From: Achromobacter xylosoxidans | Lineage (GTDB): Bacteria; Pseudomonadota; Gammaproteobacteria; Burkholderiales; Burkholderiaceae_B | Assembly: GCF_001457475.1 (NCBI RefSeq) | Contig: NZ_LN831029.1 | Location: forward strand, 1,736,001 to 1,800,000 | DNA: 64,000 nucleotides | Reading direction: 5' to 3' | In this document: in pieces, positions 34,251-46,024 of the stretch | Numbering within the stretch: the first letter of the stretch is position 1 | Layout: each line of letters opens with the position of its first letter | Program-made: the position numbers and the translations under genes | The notes under the pieces: model-generated | The model's database searches: none | Seen by the model: only the letters and a program-made list of their open reading frames with translations | Told to the model about the DNA's origin: nothing

Positions 34251-36920
34251 ATGGATTCCTTTGCCAAGGAGACGCTTCCGGTATCGCTGGAAGAAGAGAT
34301 GCGCCGCAGTTACCTCGATTACGCGATGAGCGTGATCGTCGGGCGGGCGCTACCGGATGTGCGGGACGGGCTCAAGCCCGTCCACCGGCGCGTGCTCTAC
34401 GCGATGCACGAGCTCAACAACGACTGGAACCGCGCCTACAAGAAGTCGGCGCGTATCGTCGGGGACGTCATCGGTAAGTACCACCCCCACGGCGACCAGT
34501 CCGTCTACGACACCATCGTCCGCATGGCGCAGGATTTCTCCATGCGCTACATGCTGGTCGACGGCCAGGGCAACTTCGGCTCCATCGACGGCGACAACGC
34601 CGCGGCGATGCGCTACACCGAAATCCGTCTGGCCAAGATCGCCCACGAGCTGCTCGCGGACATCGACCAGGAAACGGTCGACTTCGGTCCCAACTACGAC
34701 GGCAGCGAGCAGGAACCGCTGCTGCTGCCCTCGCGCCTGCCGAACCTGCTGGTCAACGGCAGCTCGGGCATCGCCGTCGGCATGGCCACCAACATCCCGC
34801 CCCACAACCTCCAGGAAGTGGTCGACGGTTGCCTGTACTGCCTGCGCAATCCGGCGTGCTCGGTCGATGAACTCATGGAGATCATCCCGGCGCCGGATTT
34901 CCCCACGGGCGGCGTCATCTACGGCATGTCGGGCGTGCGTGAAGGCTATCGCACCGGTCGCGGCCGCGTCATCATGCGCGCCAAGACCCACTTCGAAGAC
35001 ATGGAAAAGGGCAACCGCCAGGCCATCGTGGTCGACGCGATTCCCTACCAGGTCAACAAGAAGACGCTGCAGGAACGCATCGCCGAGCTGGTCAACGACA
35101 AGAAGATCGAAGGCATCTCCGACATCCGCGACGAGTCCGACAAGGACGGCATGCGCCTGGTGATCGAGCTCAAGCGCGGCGAAGTGCCCGAGGTGGTGCT
35201 GAACAACCTCTACAAGAACACGCAACTGCAGGACACCTTCGGGATGAACCTGGTGGCGCTGGTCGACGGCCAGCCCCGCCTGCTCAACCTGAAGCAGATG
35301 ATCGACTACTTCCTGCAGCATCGCCGCGAAGTGGTGACGCGCCGCACGGTGTTCCAGCTGCGCAAGGCCCGCGAACGCGGCCACGTGCTGGAAGGCCTGG
35401 CCGTGGCGCTGGCCAACATCGACGACTTCATCGCCATCATCAAGGCCGCGCCGACGCCTCCCGTCGCGCGCCAGGAACTGATGGCCAAGTCGTGGGATTC
35501 CTCGCTGGTGCGCGAAATGCTGTCGCGCGCCGACGGCGACACGCCGGGAGGCCGCGCGGCCTTCCGTCCGGACGACCTGGGCGCCGAGTTCGGCCTGCAG
35601 GGCGACGGGCTGTACCGCCTGAGCGATACCCAGGCCCAGGAAATCCTGAACATGCGCCTGCAGCGCCTGACCGGCCTGGAGCAGGACAAGATCGTCGGCG
35701 AATACAAGGACATCATGTCCACCATCGCCGACCTGCTGGACATCCTGGCCCGTCCCGAGCGCATCACCACCATCATTGGCGAGGAACTGCAGGCGATCAA
35801 GGCCGAGTTCTCGACCGGCGCCAAGGACACGCGCCGCTCGGAAATCGAGCTCAACGCCACCGAACTCGACACCGAAGACCTGATCACGCCCACCGATATG
35901 GTCGTGACGCTGTCGCACGGCGGCTACATCAAGAGCCAGCCGCTGTCCGAGTACCGTTCGCAGAAGCGCGGCGGCCGCGGCAAGCAGGCCACGGCGATGA
36001 AGGAAAACGACTGGATCGACCAGCTGTTCATCGCCAACACCCATGACTTCCTGCTGTGCTTCTCGAACCGCGGCCGGGTCTACTGGCTCAAGGTCTGGGA
36101 AGTGCCGCAAGGCACGCGCAACTCGCGCGGCAAGCCCATCGTCAACATGTTCCCGCTGGCCGAAGGCGAGAAGATCACGGTGGTGCTGCCGGTCAAGGAA
36201 TTCAGCGAAGACCACTATGTCTTCATGGCGACCTCGCGCGGCACGGTCAAGAAGACCCCGCTGTCCGACTTCTCCAACCCGCGCAAGGCCGGCATCATCG
36301 CGGTCGACCTGGACGACGGCGACTACCTGATCGGCGCCGACCTCACCGACGGCAAGCACGACGTCATGCTGTTCTCGGACGCCGGCAAGGCCGTGCGCTT
36401 CGACGAGAACGACGTGCGCCCGATGGGCCGCAATGCCCGCGGCGTGCGCGGCATGATGCTCGAGGACACGCAGAACGTGATCGCGCTGCTGGTGGCCGGG
36501 GATGAAACGCAGAGCGTGCTGACGGCCACCGAAAATGGCTACGGCAAGCGCACCCCGATCACCGAGTACACGCGCCACGGCCGTGGCACCAAGGGCATGA
36601 TCGCCATCCAGACCAGCTCGCGCAACGGCAAGGTGGTTGGCGCCGTGCTGGTGATGCCTTCGGATGAAATCATGCTGATCACCACCGGCGGCGTGCTGGT
36701 GCGTACCCGCGTCGCGGAAATCCGCGAAATGGGCCGCGCCACGCAGGGCGTCACCCTCATCAACGTCGATGACGGCAGTTCGCTGTCCGGCGTGCGCCGG
36801 GTCGTCGAAAGCGATGCCGACGATGACAGCGAAGACCTGGACGACGGCCAGGAAGAGGGTCAGGAAGAGGGCAACGGCGACGCCGGTGCAACGGATTCGA
36901 CGGAACCTACGGAGCAATAA
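34251..36920 (+). CDS. gyrA: DNA gyrase subunit A
   Basis: This 889-residue subunit of type II topoisomerase breaks and rejoins DNA. The active tyrosine is Tyr122 in [10 protein letters not shown]. The GyrA box QKRGGRGK marks the DNA-wrapping C-terminal domain, and the protein ends in a long acidic tail (about 855-889). In the quinolone-resistance region residue 83 (E. coli numbering) is Gln, within HGDQSVYD, instead of Ser; Asp87 is kept. I recall Gln83 as the wild-type state of Achromobacter. The start is the ATG before DSFAKETLP. Its stop overlaps the serC start (TAATG). Confidence 0.98.
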   Translation: MDSFAKETLPVSLEEEMRRSYLDYAMSVIVGRALPDVRDGLKPVHRRVLYAMHELNNDWNRAYKKSARIVGDVIGKYHPHGDQSVYDTIVRMAQDFSMRYMLVDGQGNFGSIDGDNAAAMRYTEIRLAKIAHELLADIDQETVDFGPNYDGSEQEPLLLPSRLPNLLVNGSSGIAVGMATNIPPHNLQEVVDGCLYCLRNPACSVDELMEIIPAPDFPTGGVIYGMSGVREGYRTGRGRVIMRAKTHFEDMEKGNRQAIVVDAIPYQVNKKTLQERIAELVNDKKIEGISDIRDESDKDGMRLVIELKRGEVPEVVLNNLYKNTQLQDTFGMNLVALVDGQPRLLNLKQMIDYFLQHRREVVTRRTVFQLRKARERGHVLEGLAVALANIDDFIAIIKAAPTPPVARQELMAKSWDSSLVREMLSRADGDTPGGRAAFRPDDLGAEFGLQGDGLYRLSDTQAQEILNMRLQRLTGLEQDKIVGEYKDIMSTIADLLDILARPERITTIIGEELQAIKAEFSTGAKDTRRSEIELNATELDTEDLITPTDMVVTLSHGGYIKSQPLSEYRSQKRGGRGKQATAMKENDWIDQLFIANTHDFLLCFSNRGRVYWLKVWEVPQGTRNSRGKPIVNMFPLAEGEKITVVLPVKEFSEDHYVFMATSRGTVKKTPLSDFSNPRKAGIIAVDLDDGDYLIGADLTDGKHDVMLFSDAGKAVRFDENDVRPMGRNARGVRGMMLEDTQNVIALLVAGDETQSVLTATENGYGKRTPITEYTRHGRGTKGMIAIQTSSRNGKVVGAVLVMPSDEIMLITTGGVLVRTRVAEIREMGRATQGVTLINVDDGSSLSGVRRVVESDADDDSEDLDDGQEEGQEEGNGDAGATDSTEPTEQ

Positions 36921-38050
36921 TGGCCCGCCCCTGGAACTTCTCGGCAGGCCCCTCGGCCTTGCCCGAGGTGGTACTGCAGCAAGCCGCTGCGGAAATGCTG
37001 GACTGGCACGGCAGTGGCATGTCCGTGATGGAAATGAGTCATCGCGGCAAGCACTTCGTGCAGATCTGCGACGAAGCGGAAAGCGACCTGCGCGATCTGC
37101 TCGGCCTGTCCTCGGACTACGCGGTGATGTTCATGCAGGGCGGAGGTTCCGGGGAGAACGCCATCGTTCCCATGAATCTCATGGGACGGCGCGGCACGCC
37201 GGCGGCCGACTTCGTCGTGACCGGCCACTGGTCGTCGCGTTCCCACAAGGAAGCCGGCCGCTACGGTGACGCGCAGGTCGCGGCCACCAGCGGCCAGGCG
37301 ACGCAGCTGGACGGCCGCGAGCAGGCGCCGTACACCTGGGTGCCGCCGGTCGACACCTGGAAGGTGCGCAAGGAATCGGCGTACCTGCACCTGTGCAGCA
37401 ACGAAACCATCGGCGGCGTCGAATTCCTGGATTGGCCCGACACGGCCGCGCTCGGCGCGCCCGACGTGCCGCTGGTGGTCGACGCTTCCTCGCATTTCCT
37501 GTCGCGTCCGATGGACGTGAGCCGCTGCGGCATGATGTACGCGGGCGCCCAGAAGAACGCCGGCCCGGCCGGCGTCACCATGGCCATCTGCCGCCGCGAC
37601 CTGATCGGCCACGCGCTGCCGATCTGCCCGTCGGCGTTCGACTACGCCAACGTGGCCGCCGAGCATTCGCGCTACAACACCCCGCCGACCTTCGCGATCT
37701 ACATCGCCGGCCTGGTGTTCAAGTGGGTCAAGGCCAATGGCGGCGTGGCCGGCATGGAAGCGGCCAACAAGGCCAAGGCCGAACTGCTCTACGGCTACCT
37801 CGATAGCACCAGTTTCTACCGCAATCCGATCCACGCCCCCGTGCGTTCGCGCATGAATGTGCCGTTCGTGCTGCGCGACGAATCGCTCAACGACGCCTTC
37901 CTGCAGGGCGCCGACGCCGCCGGCCTGACGCAGCTCAAGGGCCACAAGAGCGTGGGCGGCATGCGCGCCTCGATCTACAACGCGGTGCCGCTGGCCGCCG
38001 TGGCCGCGCTGGTCGAGTACCTGAAGGAATTCGAGCGCCGCTATGGATGA
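36920..38050 (+). CDS. serC: Phosphoserine aminotransferase
   Basis: This 376-residue class V aminotransferase makes phosphoserine in serine synthesis and also acts in pyridoxine synthesis. Lys212 in [12 protein letters not shown] binds PLP. The N-terminus [14 protein letters not shown] is diagnostic. It overlaps gyrA by one base and pheA by 8 nt, so it belongs to a long operon of serine and aromatic amino-acid genes. Confidence 0.97.
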   Translation: MARPWNFSAGPSALPEVVLQQAAAEMLDWHGSGMSVMEMSHRGKHFVQICDEAESDLRDLLGLSSDYAVMFMQGGGSGENAIVPMNLMGRRGTPAADFVVTGHWSSRSHKEAGRYGDAQVAATSGQATQLDGREQAPYTWVPPVDTWKVRKESAYLHLCSNETIGGVEFLDWPDTAALGAPDVPLVVDASSHFLSRPMDVSRCGMMYAGAQKNAGPAGVTMAICRRDLIGHALPICPSAFDYANVAAEHSRYNTPPTFAIYIAGLVFKWVKANGGVAGMEAANKAKAELLYGYLDSTSFYRNPIHAPVRSRMNVPFVLRDESLNDAFLQGADAAGLTQLKGHKSVGGMRASIYNAVPLAAVAALVEYLKEFERRYG

Positions 38051-39128
38051 TGACCTGCAGCGCAAGCTGCGCCCCCTGCGCGACCGCATCGACGCCATCG
38101 ATGCGCAAATCCTGGATCTTCTTTCGCAGCGCGCCCGCGCCGCGCAGGAAGTGGGCGAGGCCAAGCATGCCGCCCATGCCGACGGTCCGGTGTTGCGCCC
38201 CGAGCGCGAAGCCGAGGTCATCCGCCGGCTGCAACAACTCAATCCCGGCCCGTTTCCGGCGGCCGGCGTGGCCTCGGTCTGGACCGAGATCATCTCGGCC
38301 TGCCGCGGCCTGGAGCGCGGCATGACCGTCGCCTACCTGGGGCCGCAGGGCTCGTTTTCCGAGCAGGCCGCGCTGGAGCATTTCGGCCATGCGGTGCAGA
38401 AGCTGCCGTGTGTGTCGTTCGACGAGGTCTTCCGCGCCGTCGAGGCTGGGCAGGCCGACGTCGGCATGGTGCCGGTCGAGAACTCCACCGAAGGCGCGGT
38501 CAACCGCAGCCTGGACCTGCTGCTGAACACGCCGCTGCGCATCCTGGGCGAGCGTTCGCTGGTGATCCGCCATTGCCTGATGTCGCAGTCGGGCAAGATG
38601 GACGGCATCAAGACGATTTCCGCGCATCCGCAGGCGCTGGCCCAGTGCCAGGGCTGGCTGACGCGCAACTATCCCGACCTGGAACGGGTGGCCGCCGCCA
38701 GCAATTCCGAGGCCGCGCGCGTGGCCGCGTCGGATCCGACCATCGCCGCCATCGCCGGCGAAGTGGCCGCGCCGGCCTGGAACCTGCAGGTCGTCAGCGC
38801 CGGCATCCAGGACGATCCGCACAACCGCACGCGCTTCCTGGCCATCGGCAACATCGAGCCGCTGGTCAGCGGCAAGGACAAGACCAGCCTGATCCTGGCG
38901 GTGCCAAACCGCGCCGGCGCGGTCTATGAAATGCTGGCGCCGCTGGCCGCCAACGGCGTGTCGATGACGCGCTTCGAGTCCCGGCCGGCCCGCACCGGCG
39001 AGTGGGAATACTATTTCTACGTCGATGTCCTGGGACATCGCAACGATCCGAATGTCGCGCTCGCCCTGGATACCCTGCGGGCGCAGGTCGCCTACCTGAA
39101 AGTGCTGGGTTCCTACCCGGCGCCGTGA
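38043..39128 (+). CDS. pheA: Bifunctional chorismate mutase / prephenate dehydratase
   Basis: This 361-residue enzyme has an AroQ chorismate mutase domain (1 to about 90), a prephenate dehydratase domain (about 95-275, with [11 protein letters not shown] and the catalytic TRF in NRTRFLAIG) and an ACT domain (about 285-361) with the ESRP motif that binds phenylalanine. Phenylalanine should therefore inhibit it. The start overlaps serC by 8 nt. Confidence 0.97.
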   Translation: MDDDLQRKLRPLRDRIDAIDAQILDLLSQRARAAQEVGEAKHAAHADGPVLRPEREAEVIRRLQQLNPGPFPAAGVASVWTEIISACRGLERGMTVAYLGPQGSFSEQAALEHFGHAVQKLPCVSFDEVFRAVEAGQADVGMVPVENSTEGAVNRSLDLLLNTPLRILGERSLVIRHCLMSQSGKMDGIKTISAHPQALAQCQGWLTRNYPDLERVAAASNSEAARVAASDPTIAAIAGEVAAPAWNLQVVSAGIQDDPHNRTRFLAIGNIEPLVSGKDKTSLILAVPNRAGAVYEMLAPLAANGVSMTRFESRPARTGEWEYYFYVDVLGHRNDPNVALALDTLRAQVAYLKVLGSYPAP

Positions 39129-39136
39129 GCCCTTCC

Positions 39137-40258
39137 ATGACCAACACCTCCAAGCCTCTCTCCGCTCCCGCGCACGTCAGTGCCATCGCGCCTTACCAGG
39201 CAGGCAAGCCCATCGAGGAACTGGCCCGCGAATTCGGGCTGGATCCGGCCGGGATCGTCAAGCTGGCCTCCAACGAGAACCCGCTGGGCATGCCGCAGTC
39301 GGCGCGCGCTGCCATGCTGGCCGCCGCCGAGTCGCTGGCGCGCTATCCGGACCCCAACGGCTTCGATCTGAAGGCCGCGCTGGCCGCGCGCTACGACGTG
39401 CCGATGAACTGGATCACGCTGGGCAATGGCTCCAACGACATCCTGGAAATCGCCGCGCTGGCATTGCTGGAGCCGGGTACGTCGGCGGTCTACGCGCAGC
39501 ATTCCTTTGCGGTCTACCGCCTGGCCACGCAGGCCCGCGGCGCGCGCCACATCGTGGTGCCGGCCAAGGACTACGGCCATGACCTGGACGCCATGTTCGA
39601 CGCCATCGCCGACGACACGCGCCTCTTGTTCATCGCCAACCCCAACAACCCCACCGGCACCTTTGTGCCGGGCGACCAGGTGGCCGCGTTCCTGGAGCGC
39701 GTCCATGCCGCGCATGGCGATCGCGTCACGGTGGTGCTGGATGAGGCCTACAACGAATACCTGGAACCGCAATTCCGGTTCGACAGCACCGCGCTGGTGC
39801 GCCGCTATCCCAACCTGATCGTCTCGCGCACCTTCTCCAAGGCCTACGGCCTGGCGGGCCTGCGCGTGGGCTTCGCGGTGGCCCAACCGGCCCTGACCGA
39901 CCTGCTCAACCGCGTGCGCCAGCCGTTCAACGTCAACACGCTGGCGCAGGCCGCCGCCGTGGCCGCGCTGGGCGATGCCGCCTACCTGGAACAGGCGTAC
40001 ACGTCCAACAAGGCCGGCAAGGCGCAACTGTGCGAAGCCTTCGACCGCCTCAAGCTGCGCTACGTGCCCAGCTATGGCAACTTCGTGCTGGTGCACGTGG
40101 GCGACGCGCCGCGCATCAACCTGGCGCTGCTCAAGCGCGGCGTGATCGTGCGTCCGGTGGCCGGCGACGGCCTGCCCGAGTGGCTGCGCGTGTCCATCGG
40201 CCTGCCGCAGGAAAACGCCCGCTTCATCGACGCGCTGACCGCCATCCTGTCCGAATGA
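39137..40258 (+). CDS. hisC: Histidinol-phosphate aminotransferase
   Basis: This 373-residue class I/II aminotransferase has the PLP lysine Lys235 in RTFSKAYGLAGLRVGF and the NPNNPTGT loop. In this position between pheA and tyrA it may also serve aromatic amino-acid transamination, as HisC-type enzymes can. I chose ATG 39137; a GTG at 39125 overlapping the pheA stop would add four residues. It overlaps tyrA by 4 nt. Confidence 0.95.
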   Translation: MTNTSKPLSAPAHVSAIAPYQAGKPIEELAREFGLDPAGIVKLASNENPLGMPQSARAAMLAAAESLARYPDPNGFDLKAALAARYDVPMNWITLGNGSNDILEIAALALLEPGTSAVYAQHSFAVYRLATQARGARHIVVPAKDYGHDLDAMFDAIADDTRLLFIANPNNPTGTFVPGDQVAAFLERVHAAHGDRVTVVLDEAYNEYLEPQFRFDSTALVRRYPNLIVSRTFSKAYGLAGLRVGFAVAQPALTDLLNRVRQPFNVNTLAQAAAVAALGDAAYLEQAYTSNKAGKAQLCEAFDRLKLRYVPSYGNFVLVHVGDAPRINLALLKRGVIVRPVAGDGLPEWLRVSIGLPQENARFIDALTAILSE

Positions 40259-41157
40259 ACGGCGCTTCCTCCAAGCCGAATCAGGGGGCCGCTGGCCCCC
40301 TGATTCCTGTGCTGGCCGTCGTCGGCGTGGGCCTGATCGGCGGTTCCTTCGCCGCGGCCTTGCGCCGGGCGGGGCAGGTGGGACGGGTGCTGGGCGTAGG
40401 CCGCAATGCCGCGTCGCTGGCGCGCGCGGTGGAACTGGGCCTGATCGACGAAGCCGTCAGCGCCGAAGACGCCGCCGCCCACGCAGACCTGGTGTTCCTG
40501 GCCACGCCCGTGGGCGGCCTGCGGGACATGCTGGCGCGCATGCTGCCGCATCTGCGCGATGCCACGCTGCTGACCGATGGCGGCAGCACCAAGGCCGAGG
40601 TGGTCGATGCCGCCCGCCTGGCGCTGGGCGCGCGCATCGGCCAGTTCGTGCCGGGCCATCCCATCGCCGGCGCCGAGCGCAGCGGACCCGAGGCCGCCGA
40701 TGCCGGCCTGTATCAGGGCCGTTGCGTCATCCTGACGCCGCTGGCCGAGAATAGTGCCGCCGCCATTGCCCTGGTGCGCGATGCGTGGCTGGCTTGTGGC
40801 GCGCAGGTGATCGACATGGACGCCGGCGCGCATGACCGGGTGCTGGCGTCGGTCAGCCACCTGCCGCACCTGTTGTCGTCGGTGTACATGGAGCAGGTCG
40901 CCACCGCGGCCGACGCCGCCACGCGGCTGGCGCTGGCGGGCAGCGGCTTTCGCGACTTCACCCGCATCGCGGCGGGATCGCCCGAGATGTGGCGCGATAT
41001 CTTTCTATCCAACCGCGACGCCATGCTGGCGGAGCTGGCGGCCGTGCGCGCCGTGCTGGATCGGGCCGAGCGCGCGATCGATGGCGGCGATGGCGCGGCC
41101 TTGCTGGCGCTGCTGGACACGGCGGCGCAGGCGCGCCGCAACTGGCGCAAGGAGTAA
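40255..41157 (+). CDS. tyrA: Prephenate/arogenate dehydrogenase
   Basis: This 300-residue NAD(P)-dependent enzyme for tyrosine synthesis has the Rossmann motif VVGVGLIGGSFAAAL and the catalytic His in VPGHPIAGAERSG. There is no fused mutase or ACT domain. It follows hisC with an ATGA overlap and precedes aroA by 6 nt. In some relatives tyrA and aroA are fused; here they are separate. Confidence 0.95.
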   Translation: MNGASSKPNQGAAGPLIPVLAVVGVGLIGGSFAAALRRAGQVGRVLGVGRNAASLARAVELGLIDEAVSAEDAAAHADLVFLATPVGGLRDMLARMLPHLRDATLLTDGGSTKAEVVDAARLALGARIGQFVPGHPIAGAERSGPEAADAGLYQGRCVILTPLAENSAAAIALVRDAWLACGAQVIDMDAGAHDRVLASVSHLPHLLSSVYMEQVATAADAATRLALAGSGFRDFTRIAAGSPEMWRDIFLSNRDAMLAELAAVRAVLDRAERAIDGGDGAALLALLDTAAQARRNWRKE

Positions 41158-41163
41158 ACCCAC

Positions 41164-42486
41164 ATGGGCGCTTTGCCTTTCCTGGATCTGCCGCGGGTGC
41201 GGCGCGCGCAGGGCGTCATGGCCTTGCCCGGTTCCAAGAGCATTTCCAACCGCGTGCTGCTGTTGGCGGCCATCGCCGACGGCGAGACCGCCATCACCGG
41301 ACTGCTGGATTCCGATGACACCCGCGTCATGCTGGCCGCCTTGCGCCAGCTGGGCGTGGCGGTGTCCGAACTGGCCGAGGGCCGTGTCACCGTGCGCGGC
41401 GTGAGCCGCTTCCCGGTCGAAAGCGCCGACCTCTTCATGGGCAACGCCGGCACCGCCATCCGGCCGCTGACGGCGGCGCTGGCGCTGATGGGCGGCGACT
41501 ATCGCCTGTCCGGCGTGCCGCGCATGCACGAGCGTCCCATCGGCGACCTGGTCGATGCGCTCAAGGCGCTGGGCGCTCGGATCGACTATCTGGGGCAGCC
41601 CGGCTATCCGCCGCTGCACATCGGCCGCGGCGCAATCGCCACGCCGGCCGTGACGCAGGTGCAGGGTTCGGTTTCCAGCCAGTTCCTGACCGCCTTGCTG
41701 ATGGCCGCGCCATTGCTGGCCGGCCAGAGTGGCCAGCCGGTGGTGATCGAGGTGCTGGGCGAGCTGATCTCCAAGCCCTACATCGAGATCACGCTGAACC
41801 TTATGGCGCGTTTCGGCGTCACCGTGCAACGCGATGGCTGGGGTCGTTTCACCATCGCCGGCGGCGCCCGCTATCGCAGCCCGGGCCAGATCGCGGTCGA
41901 GGGCGATGCCTCCACCGCCTCGTATTTCCTGGCGCTCGGCGCCATCGGCGGCGGACCGCTGCGGGTGACGGGCGTGGGCGCCGACAGCATCCAGGGCGAT
42001 GTGAAATTCGCCGACACGCTGGCCGCCATGGGGGCGACGGTGGCATACGGCGACGGCTGGATCGAGGTGACCGGCGTGCGCGTGGCCGAGGGCGGGCGCC
42101 TGAAGGCCTTCGATACCGATTTCAACCTGATCCCCGACGCCGCCATGACGGCCGCCGCGCTGGCGCTGTACGCCGATGGCCCGTGCCGGCTGCGCAACAT
42201 CGGCAGCTGGCGCGTCAAGGAAACCGACCGCATCCACGCCATGCAGACCGAGCTGGAAAAGCTGGGCGCGCAAGTGGAATCGGGGCCGGATTGGTTGCGG
42301 GTCACTCCGCCGGCTGACGGCGCCTGGCGCGACGCGCATATCGGCACCTGGGACGATCACCGCATGGCAATGTGCTTCTCGCTGGCCGCGTTCGGCCCGG
42401 CGGCGGTGCGGATTCTGGATCCGGGTTGCGTCAGCAAGACGTTCCCGGGTTACTTTGATGTCTATGCCGGCCTGGTGTCGGCATAG
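41164..42486 (+). CDS. aroA: 5-enolpyruvylshikimate-3-phosphate synthase
   Basis: This 440-residue shikimate-pathway enzyme joins shikimate-3-phosphate and PEP. Motifs [15 protein letters not shown] and [14 protein letters not shown] mark a class I, glyphosate-sensitive type; the ending has TWDDHRMAM. It lies 6 nt after tyrA and 32 nt before cmk, the usual arrangement. Confidence 0.98.
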   Translation: MGALPFLDLPRVRRAQGVMALPGSKSISNRVLLLAAIADGETAITGLLDSDDTRVMLAALRQLGVAVSELAEGRVTVRGVSRFPVESADLFMGNAGTAIRPLTAALALMGGDYRLSGVPRMHERPIGDLVDALKALGARIDYLGQPGYPPLHIGRGAIATPAVTQVQGSVSSQFLTALLMAAPLLAGQSGQPVVIEVLGELISKPYIEITLNLMARFGVTVQRDGWGRFTIAGGARYRSPGQIAVEGDASTASYFLALGAIGGGPLRVTGVGADSIQGDVKFADTLAAMGATVAYGDGWIEVTGVRVAEGGRLKAFDTDFNLIPDAAMTAAALALYADGPCRLRNIGSWRVKETDRIHAMQTELEKLGAQVESGPDWLRVTPPADGAWRDAHIGTWDDHRMAMCFSLAAFGPAAVRILDPGCVSKTFPGYFDVYAGLVSA

Positions 42487-42518
42487 CGACCACGGGCCGC
42501 GCGGCCCATTTTCCTTAC

Positions 42519-43208
42519 ATGACTTCGACTGAACCGACCGTGACTTCCGCCGCTCCCGTCATCACCATCGACGGCCCCACCGCCTCGGGCAAGGGCACCG
42601 TGGCCCACCGCGTCGCCAAGGCGCTGGGGTGGGCGGTGCTGGACAGCGGCGCGCTGTACCGGTTGACGGCCCTGGCGGCGATCAACCGCGGCGTCGATGC
42701 GGCCGACGAGCCCGCCGTGGCGCGCGTGGCCGAGACGCTGGATGTGCGGTTCGACGGCCCCCACGTCTACCTGGAGGGCGCCGACGTCGGCCATGAAATC
42801 CGTCGCGAGGAAGTGGGCAATTTCGCCTCGCGCGTGGCGGCGTTCCCCGGCGTGCGGCAGGCGCTGCTCGAACGCCAGCGCGCGTTTCGCCTGCTTCCCG
42901 GGCTGGTGGCGGATGGCCGCGACATGGGCACGGTGGTGTTTCCTGATGCGTCCCTGAAAGTCTTCCTGGTGGCCGATGTGGTCGCGCGGGCCGAGAGGCG
43001 GCGTAAGCAGTTGATCGAAAAGGGAATTTCTGCTAATCTAGACGACCTTTTGCGGGATATGCGCGAGCGGGATGCCCGCGACACGCAGCGCGCCACGGCG
43101 CCGCTTGCTCCCGCAGCGGATGCACATGTGCTGGATTCGTCGAATCTGACGATTGCGGAAACCGTGCAGGCAATACTGGATTTCTGGCAGGCCAACCCCA
43201 CGCATTGA
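42519..43208 (+). CDS. cmk: Cytidylate kinase
   Basis: This 229-residue kinase phosphorylates CMP and dCMP. The P-loop is GPTASGKGT near the N-terminus, followed by LDSGALYR, and the [11 protein letters not shown] segment is typical. A 174-nt gap follows before rpsA; it has a seven-T run near 43231 but no clear stem, so read-through into rpsA is likely. Confidence 0.97.
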   Translation: MTSTEPTVTSAAPVITIDGPTASGKGTVAHRVAKALGWAVLDSGALYRLTALAAINRGVDAADEPAVARVAETLDVRFDGPHVYLEGADVGHEIRREEVGNFASRVAAFPGVRQALLERQRAFRLLPGLVADGRDMGTVVFPDASLKVFLVADVVARAERRRKQLIEKGISANLDDLLRDMRERDARDTQRATAPLAPAADAHVLDSSNLTIAETVQAILDFWQANPTH

Positions 43209-43382
43209 GGGGCGGGCACCTTCGCCAGTCGTTTTTTTATCGGCCCTGTCCTGGCCAGGCGACACCCCCACGGGACACCCCGCAAGGGCAAACCGGCAGG
43301 CAGGTATTTTGACTCCACTGTGGCGGGCAATCCGCTGCGGTGTGTTTTTAACGGCCATTTCGGCCCAATGGATTTCAACCCC

Positions 43383-45095
43383 ATGTCTTCCGTTTCCACT
43401 ACCGCCACCGGCGGCGAAAGCTTCGCCGACCTTTTCGCACAAAGCCTCAAGAGCCAGGACATGAAGTCCGGCGAGGTCATCAGCGCCGAAGTCGTGCGCG
43501 TCGACCATAACTTCGTCGTCGTCAACGCCGGCCTGAAGTCCGAAGCGCTGATCCCCCTGGAAGAGTTCCTGAACGACCAGGGCGAGCTCGAAGTGCAACC
43601 CGGCGATTTCGTCTCGGTGGCCATCGATTCCCTGGAAAACGGCTACGGCGACACCATCCTGTCGCGTGACCGCGCCAAGCGCCTGTCGGCCTGGCTGCAA
43701 CTGGAAAAGGCCCTGGAAAACGGCGAGCTGGTCACCGGCACCATCACCGGCAAGGTGAAGGGCGGCCTGACCGTCATGACCAACGGCATCCGCGCGTTCC
43801 TGCCGGGTTCGCTGGTGGATCTGCGTCCGGTCAAGGACACCACCCCGTACGAAGGCAAGACCCTCGAATTCAAGGTCATCAAGCTCGACCGCAAGCGCAA
43901 CAACGTCGTGCTGTCGCGTCGCCAGGTGCTGGAAGCCAGCATGGGCGAAGAGCGCCAGAAGCTGCTCGAAACCCTGCACGAAGGTGCGGTGGTCAAGGGC
44001 GTGGTCAAGAACATCACCGACTACGGCGCGTTCGTGGACCTGGGCGGCATCGACGGCCTGCTGCACATCACCGACATGGCCTGGCGCCGTGTGCGTCACC
44101 CGTCCGAAGTCCTGCAAGTGGGTCAGGAAGTCGAAGCCAAGGTCCTCAAGTTCGACCAGGAAAAGAGCCGCGTCTCGCTGGGCGTCAAGCAGCTGGGCGA
44201 AGATCCGTGGGTGGGCCTGGCTCGCCGCTACCCGCAAGGCACCCGCCTGTTCGGCAAGGTCACCAACCTGACCGACTACGGCGCGTTCGTTGAAGTCGAA
44301 GCCGGCATCGAAGGCCTGGTGCACGTCTCCGAAATGGACTGGACCAACAAGAACGTCGATCCGCGCAAGGTCGTGACCCTGGGCGAAGAAGTCGAAGTCA
44401 TGGTCCTGGAAATCGACGAAGACCGTCGTCGCATCTCGCTGGGCATGAAGCAGTGCCGCCAGAACCCGTGGGAAGAGTTCGCCACCAACTTCAAGCGTGG
44501 TGACAAGGTCCGCGGCGCCATCAAGTCGATCACCGACTTCGGCGTGTTCGTCGGCCTGCCCGGCGGCATCGATGGCCTGGTTCACCTGTCCGACCTGTCG
44601 TGGACGGAAACCGGCGAAGAAGCCGTGCGCAACTTCAAGAAGGGCGACGAGATCGAAGCCGTGGTCCTGGGCATCGATACCGACAAGGAACGCATCTCGC
44701 TGGGCATCAAGCAGCTGGAAGGCGACCCCTTCAACAACTTCGTTGCCACGTTCGACAAGGGCGCCGTGGTTCCGGGCACCATCAAGTCGGTCGAAGCCAA
44801 GGGCGCCGTCGTGACGCTGTCCGTGGACGTCGAAGGCTACCTGCGCGCTTCCGAGATCTCCTCGGGCCGCGTCGAAGATGCCACCACCGTGCTGACCGCC
44901 GGCGAGAACATCGAAGCCATGATCGTCAACATCGACCGCAAGACGCGTTCGATCCAGCTGTCGATCAAGGCCCGCGACAACGCCGAAACCGCCGAAACGA
45001 TCCAGCGCATGTCCGACGCCAGCGCTTCGTCCGGCACCACCAACCTCGGCGCGCTGCTGAAGGCCAAGCTGGACCAACAGCGCAACGACGGTTAA
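43383..45095 (+). CDS. rpsA: 30S ribosomal protein S1
   Basis: This 570-residue protein has six S1 RNA-binding domains, seen as repeats of the [13 protein letters not shown] and ISLG.KQ blocks. It helps mRNA bind the 30S subunit. I chose the ATG before [10 protein letters not shown], the family start in this lineage; in-frame ATGs lie 15 and 63 nt upstream. The long leader before it fits known translational self-control of S1, though no structure was assigned. ihfB starts 3 nt after its stop. Confidence 0.97.
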   Translation: MSSVSTTATGGESFADLFAQSLKSQDMKSGEVISAEVVRVDHNFVVVNAGLKSEALIPLEEFLNDQGELEVQPGDFVSVAIDSLENGYGDTILSRDRAKRLSAWLQLEKALENGELVTGTITGKVKGGLTVMTNGIRAFLPGSLVDLRPVKDTTPYEGKTLEFKVIKLDRKRNNVVLSRRQVLEASMGEERQKLLETLHEGAVVKGVVKNITDYGAFVDLGGIDGLLHITDMAWRRVRHPSEVLQVGQEVEAKVLKFDQEKSRVSLGVKQLGEDPWVGLARRYPQGTRLFGKVTNLTDYGAFVEVEAGIEGLVHVSEMDWTNKNVDPRKVVTLGEEVEVMVLEIDEDRRRISLGMKQCRQNPWEEFATNFKRGDKVRGAIKSITDFGVFVGLPGGIDGLVHLSDLSWTETGEEAVRNFKKGDEIEAVVLGIDTDKERISLGIKQLEGDPFNNFVATFDKGAVVPGTIKSVEAKGAVVTLSVDVEGYLRASEISSGRVEDATTVLTAGENIEAMIVNIDRKTRSIQLSIKARDNAETAETIQRMSDASASSGTTNLGALLKAKLDQQRNDG

Positions 45096-45098
45096 TTC

Positions 45099-45458
45099 GT
45101 GACCAAGTCGGAGCTGATCGCCGCCTTGGCGGCCCGCTATCCTCAGCTGGCCGCCCGCGACACCGATTACGCGGTCAAGACCGTGCTCGATGCAATGACC
45201 CAGGCCCTGGCCTCGGGCCAGCGCATCGAGATCCGCGGTTTTGGCAGCTTCTCGCTGTCGCAGCGGTCTCCCCGTATCGGCCGCAATCCGAAATCCGGCG
45301 AACAAGTGCTGGTGCCTGGCAAACAGGTGCCGCACTTCAAGGCGGGCAAGGAATTGCGCGAGCGGGTGGACTTGGTCGGCGGCAACGACGAGGACGCTCA
45401 ATCCTCTGGATCGAGCGAACCGATGCCGTCCATGGCAGGCTTGCACGCCATGCATTGA
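45099..45458 (+). CDS. ihfB: Integration host factor subunit beta
   Basis: This 119-residue DNA-bending protein has the IHF-beta core [22 protein letters not shown] and GRNPKSGE. It starts with GTG. It is longer than the usual 95 or so residues, with a Ser- and Met-rich tail (about 95-119) seen in related genera. It is paired with rpsA, as in many proteobacteria, and followed by a terminator. Confidence 0.95.
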   Translation: MTKSELIAALAARYPQLAARDTDYAVKTVLDAMTQALASGQRIEIRGFGSFSLSQRSPRIGRNPKSGEQVLVPGKQVPHFKAGKELRERVDLVGGNDEDAQSSGSSEPMPSMAGLHAMH

Positions 45459-45506
45459 CAGCACCGGCCAGTAAGCTGCCTTCGGGCAGATCGGACCGCG
45501 AGCAAC

Positions 45507-45537
45507 GCCTCTTGAGAAATCAAGGGGCTTTGTTTTT
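45507..45537 (+). terminator. Rho-independent terminator after ihfB
   Basis: A 9-bp stem GCCTCTTGA-GAAA-TCAAGGGGC (45507-45528, one G-U pair), closed by a GNRA tetraloop, is followed by TTTGTTTTT. It ends the rpsA-ihfB transcript before lapA. Confidence 0.88.
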
Positions 45538-45649
45538 GGGCGTCCTTCCGGACACGCCGGCGCCCTTCGAGGAAACCCCGTTGAAGGCCGTACACGAGGT
45601 GTGGAGGTCGCTTACAATTGACCCTCTCGAATTCTTAGGAGCATGCGTC

Positions 45650-45964
45650 ATGCGCTACCTTGTCTGGGCCCTGCGATTGCTCGTGTTCGTGGCGGTATTG
45701 ATGTTCGCGTTGAAGAACACCGATCCCGTCGCCGTGAAGTTCTACGCCGATTACGTGGTGCAGGATGTGCCGCTGATCGTCGTCATGCTGGTGGTGTTCG
45801 TGGTCGGCGCGCTGTTCGGCCTGCTGCTGACCGTGCCCGCCGCCATGCGCCGCCGCCGCGAGGCCATCCGCCTGCGCCGCGAACTCGACCGCGTGCAGGC
45901 CGCCGTCAACGGCACCACGCCGGCCGTGCCGCCCGAAGCGGTCGCTCCCATGTCGCCCCTGTGA
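45650..45964 (+). CDS. lapA: LapA family inner-membrane protein (DUF1049)
   Basis: This 104-residue protein has two membrane helices (about 5-22 and 42-64) followed by a cytoplasmic Arg-rich amphipathic helix. This is the LapA layout. LapA works with LapB in control of LPS synthesis. AGGAG stands 8 nt before the ATG. It is followed by lapB after 60 nt and by heptose genes. Confidence 0.88.
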   Translation: MRYLVWALRLLVFVAVLMFALKNTDPVAVKFYADYVVQDVPLIVVMLVVFVVGALFGLLLTVPAAMRRRREAIRLRRELDRVQAAVNGTTPAVPPEAVAPMSPL

Positions 45965-46024
45965 CGGCGCCGCGTCGTTCGCACTCGGTCATTTCCGCAT
46001 TGAATCTACGCAAGAGCCCGCACA

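Noticed and set aside
43209..43382. Possible terminator between cmk and rpsA from a seven-T run near 43231
   Set aside because: No stable stem precedes the T run; only a 4-bp GGCG/CGCC pairing is seen.
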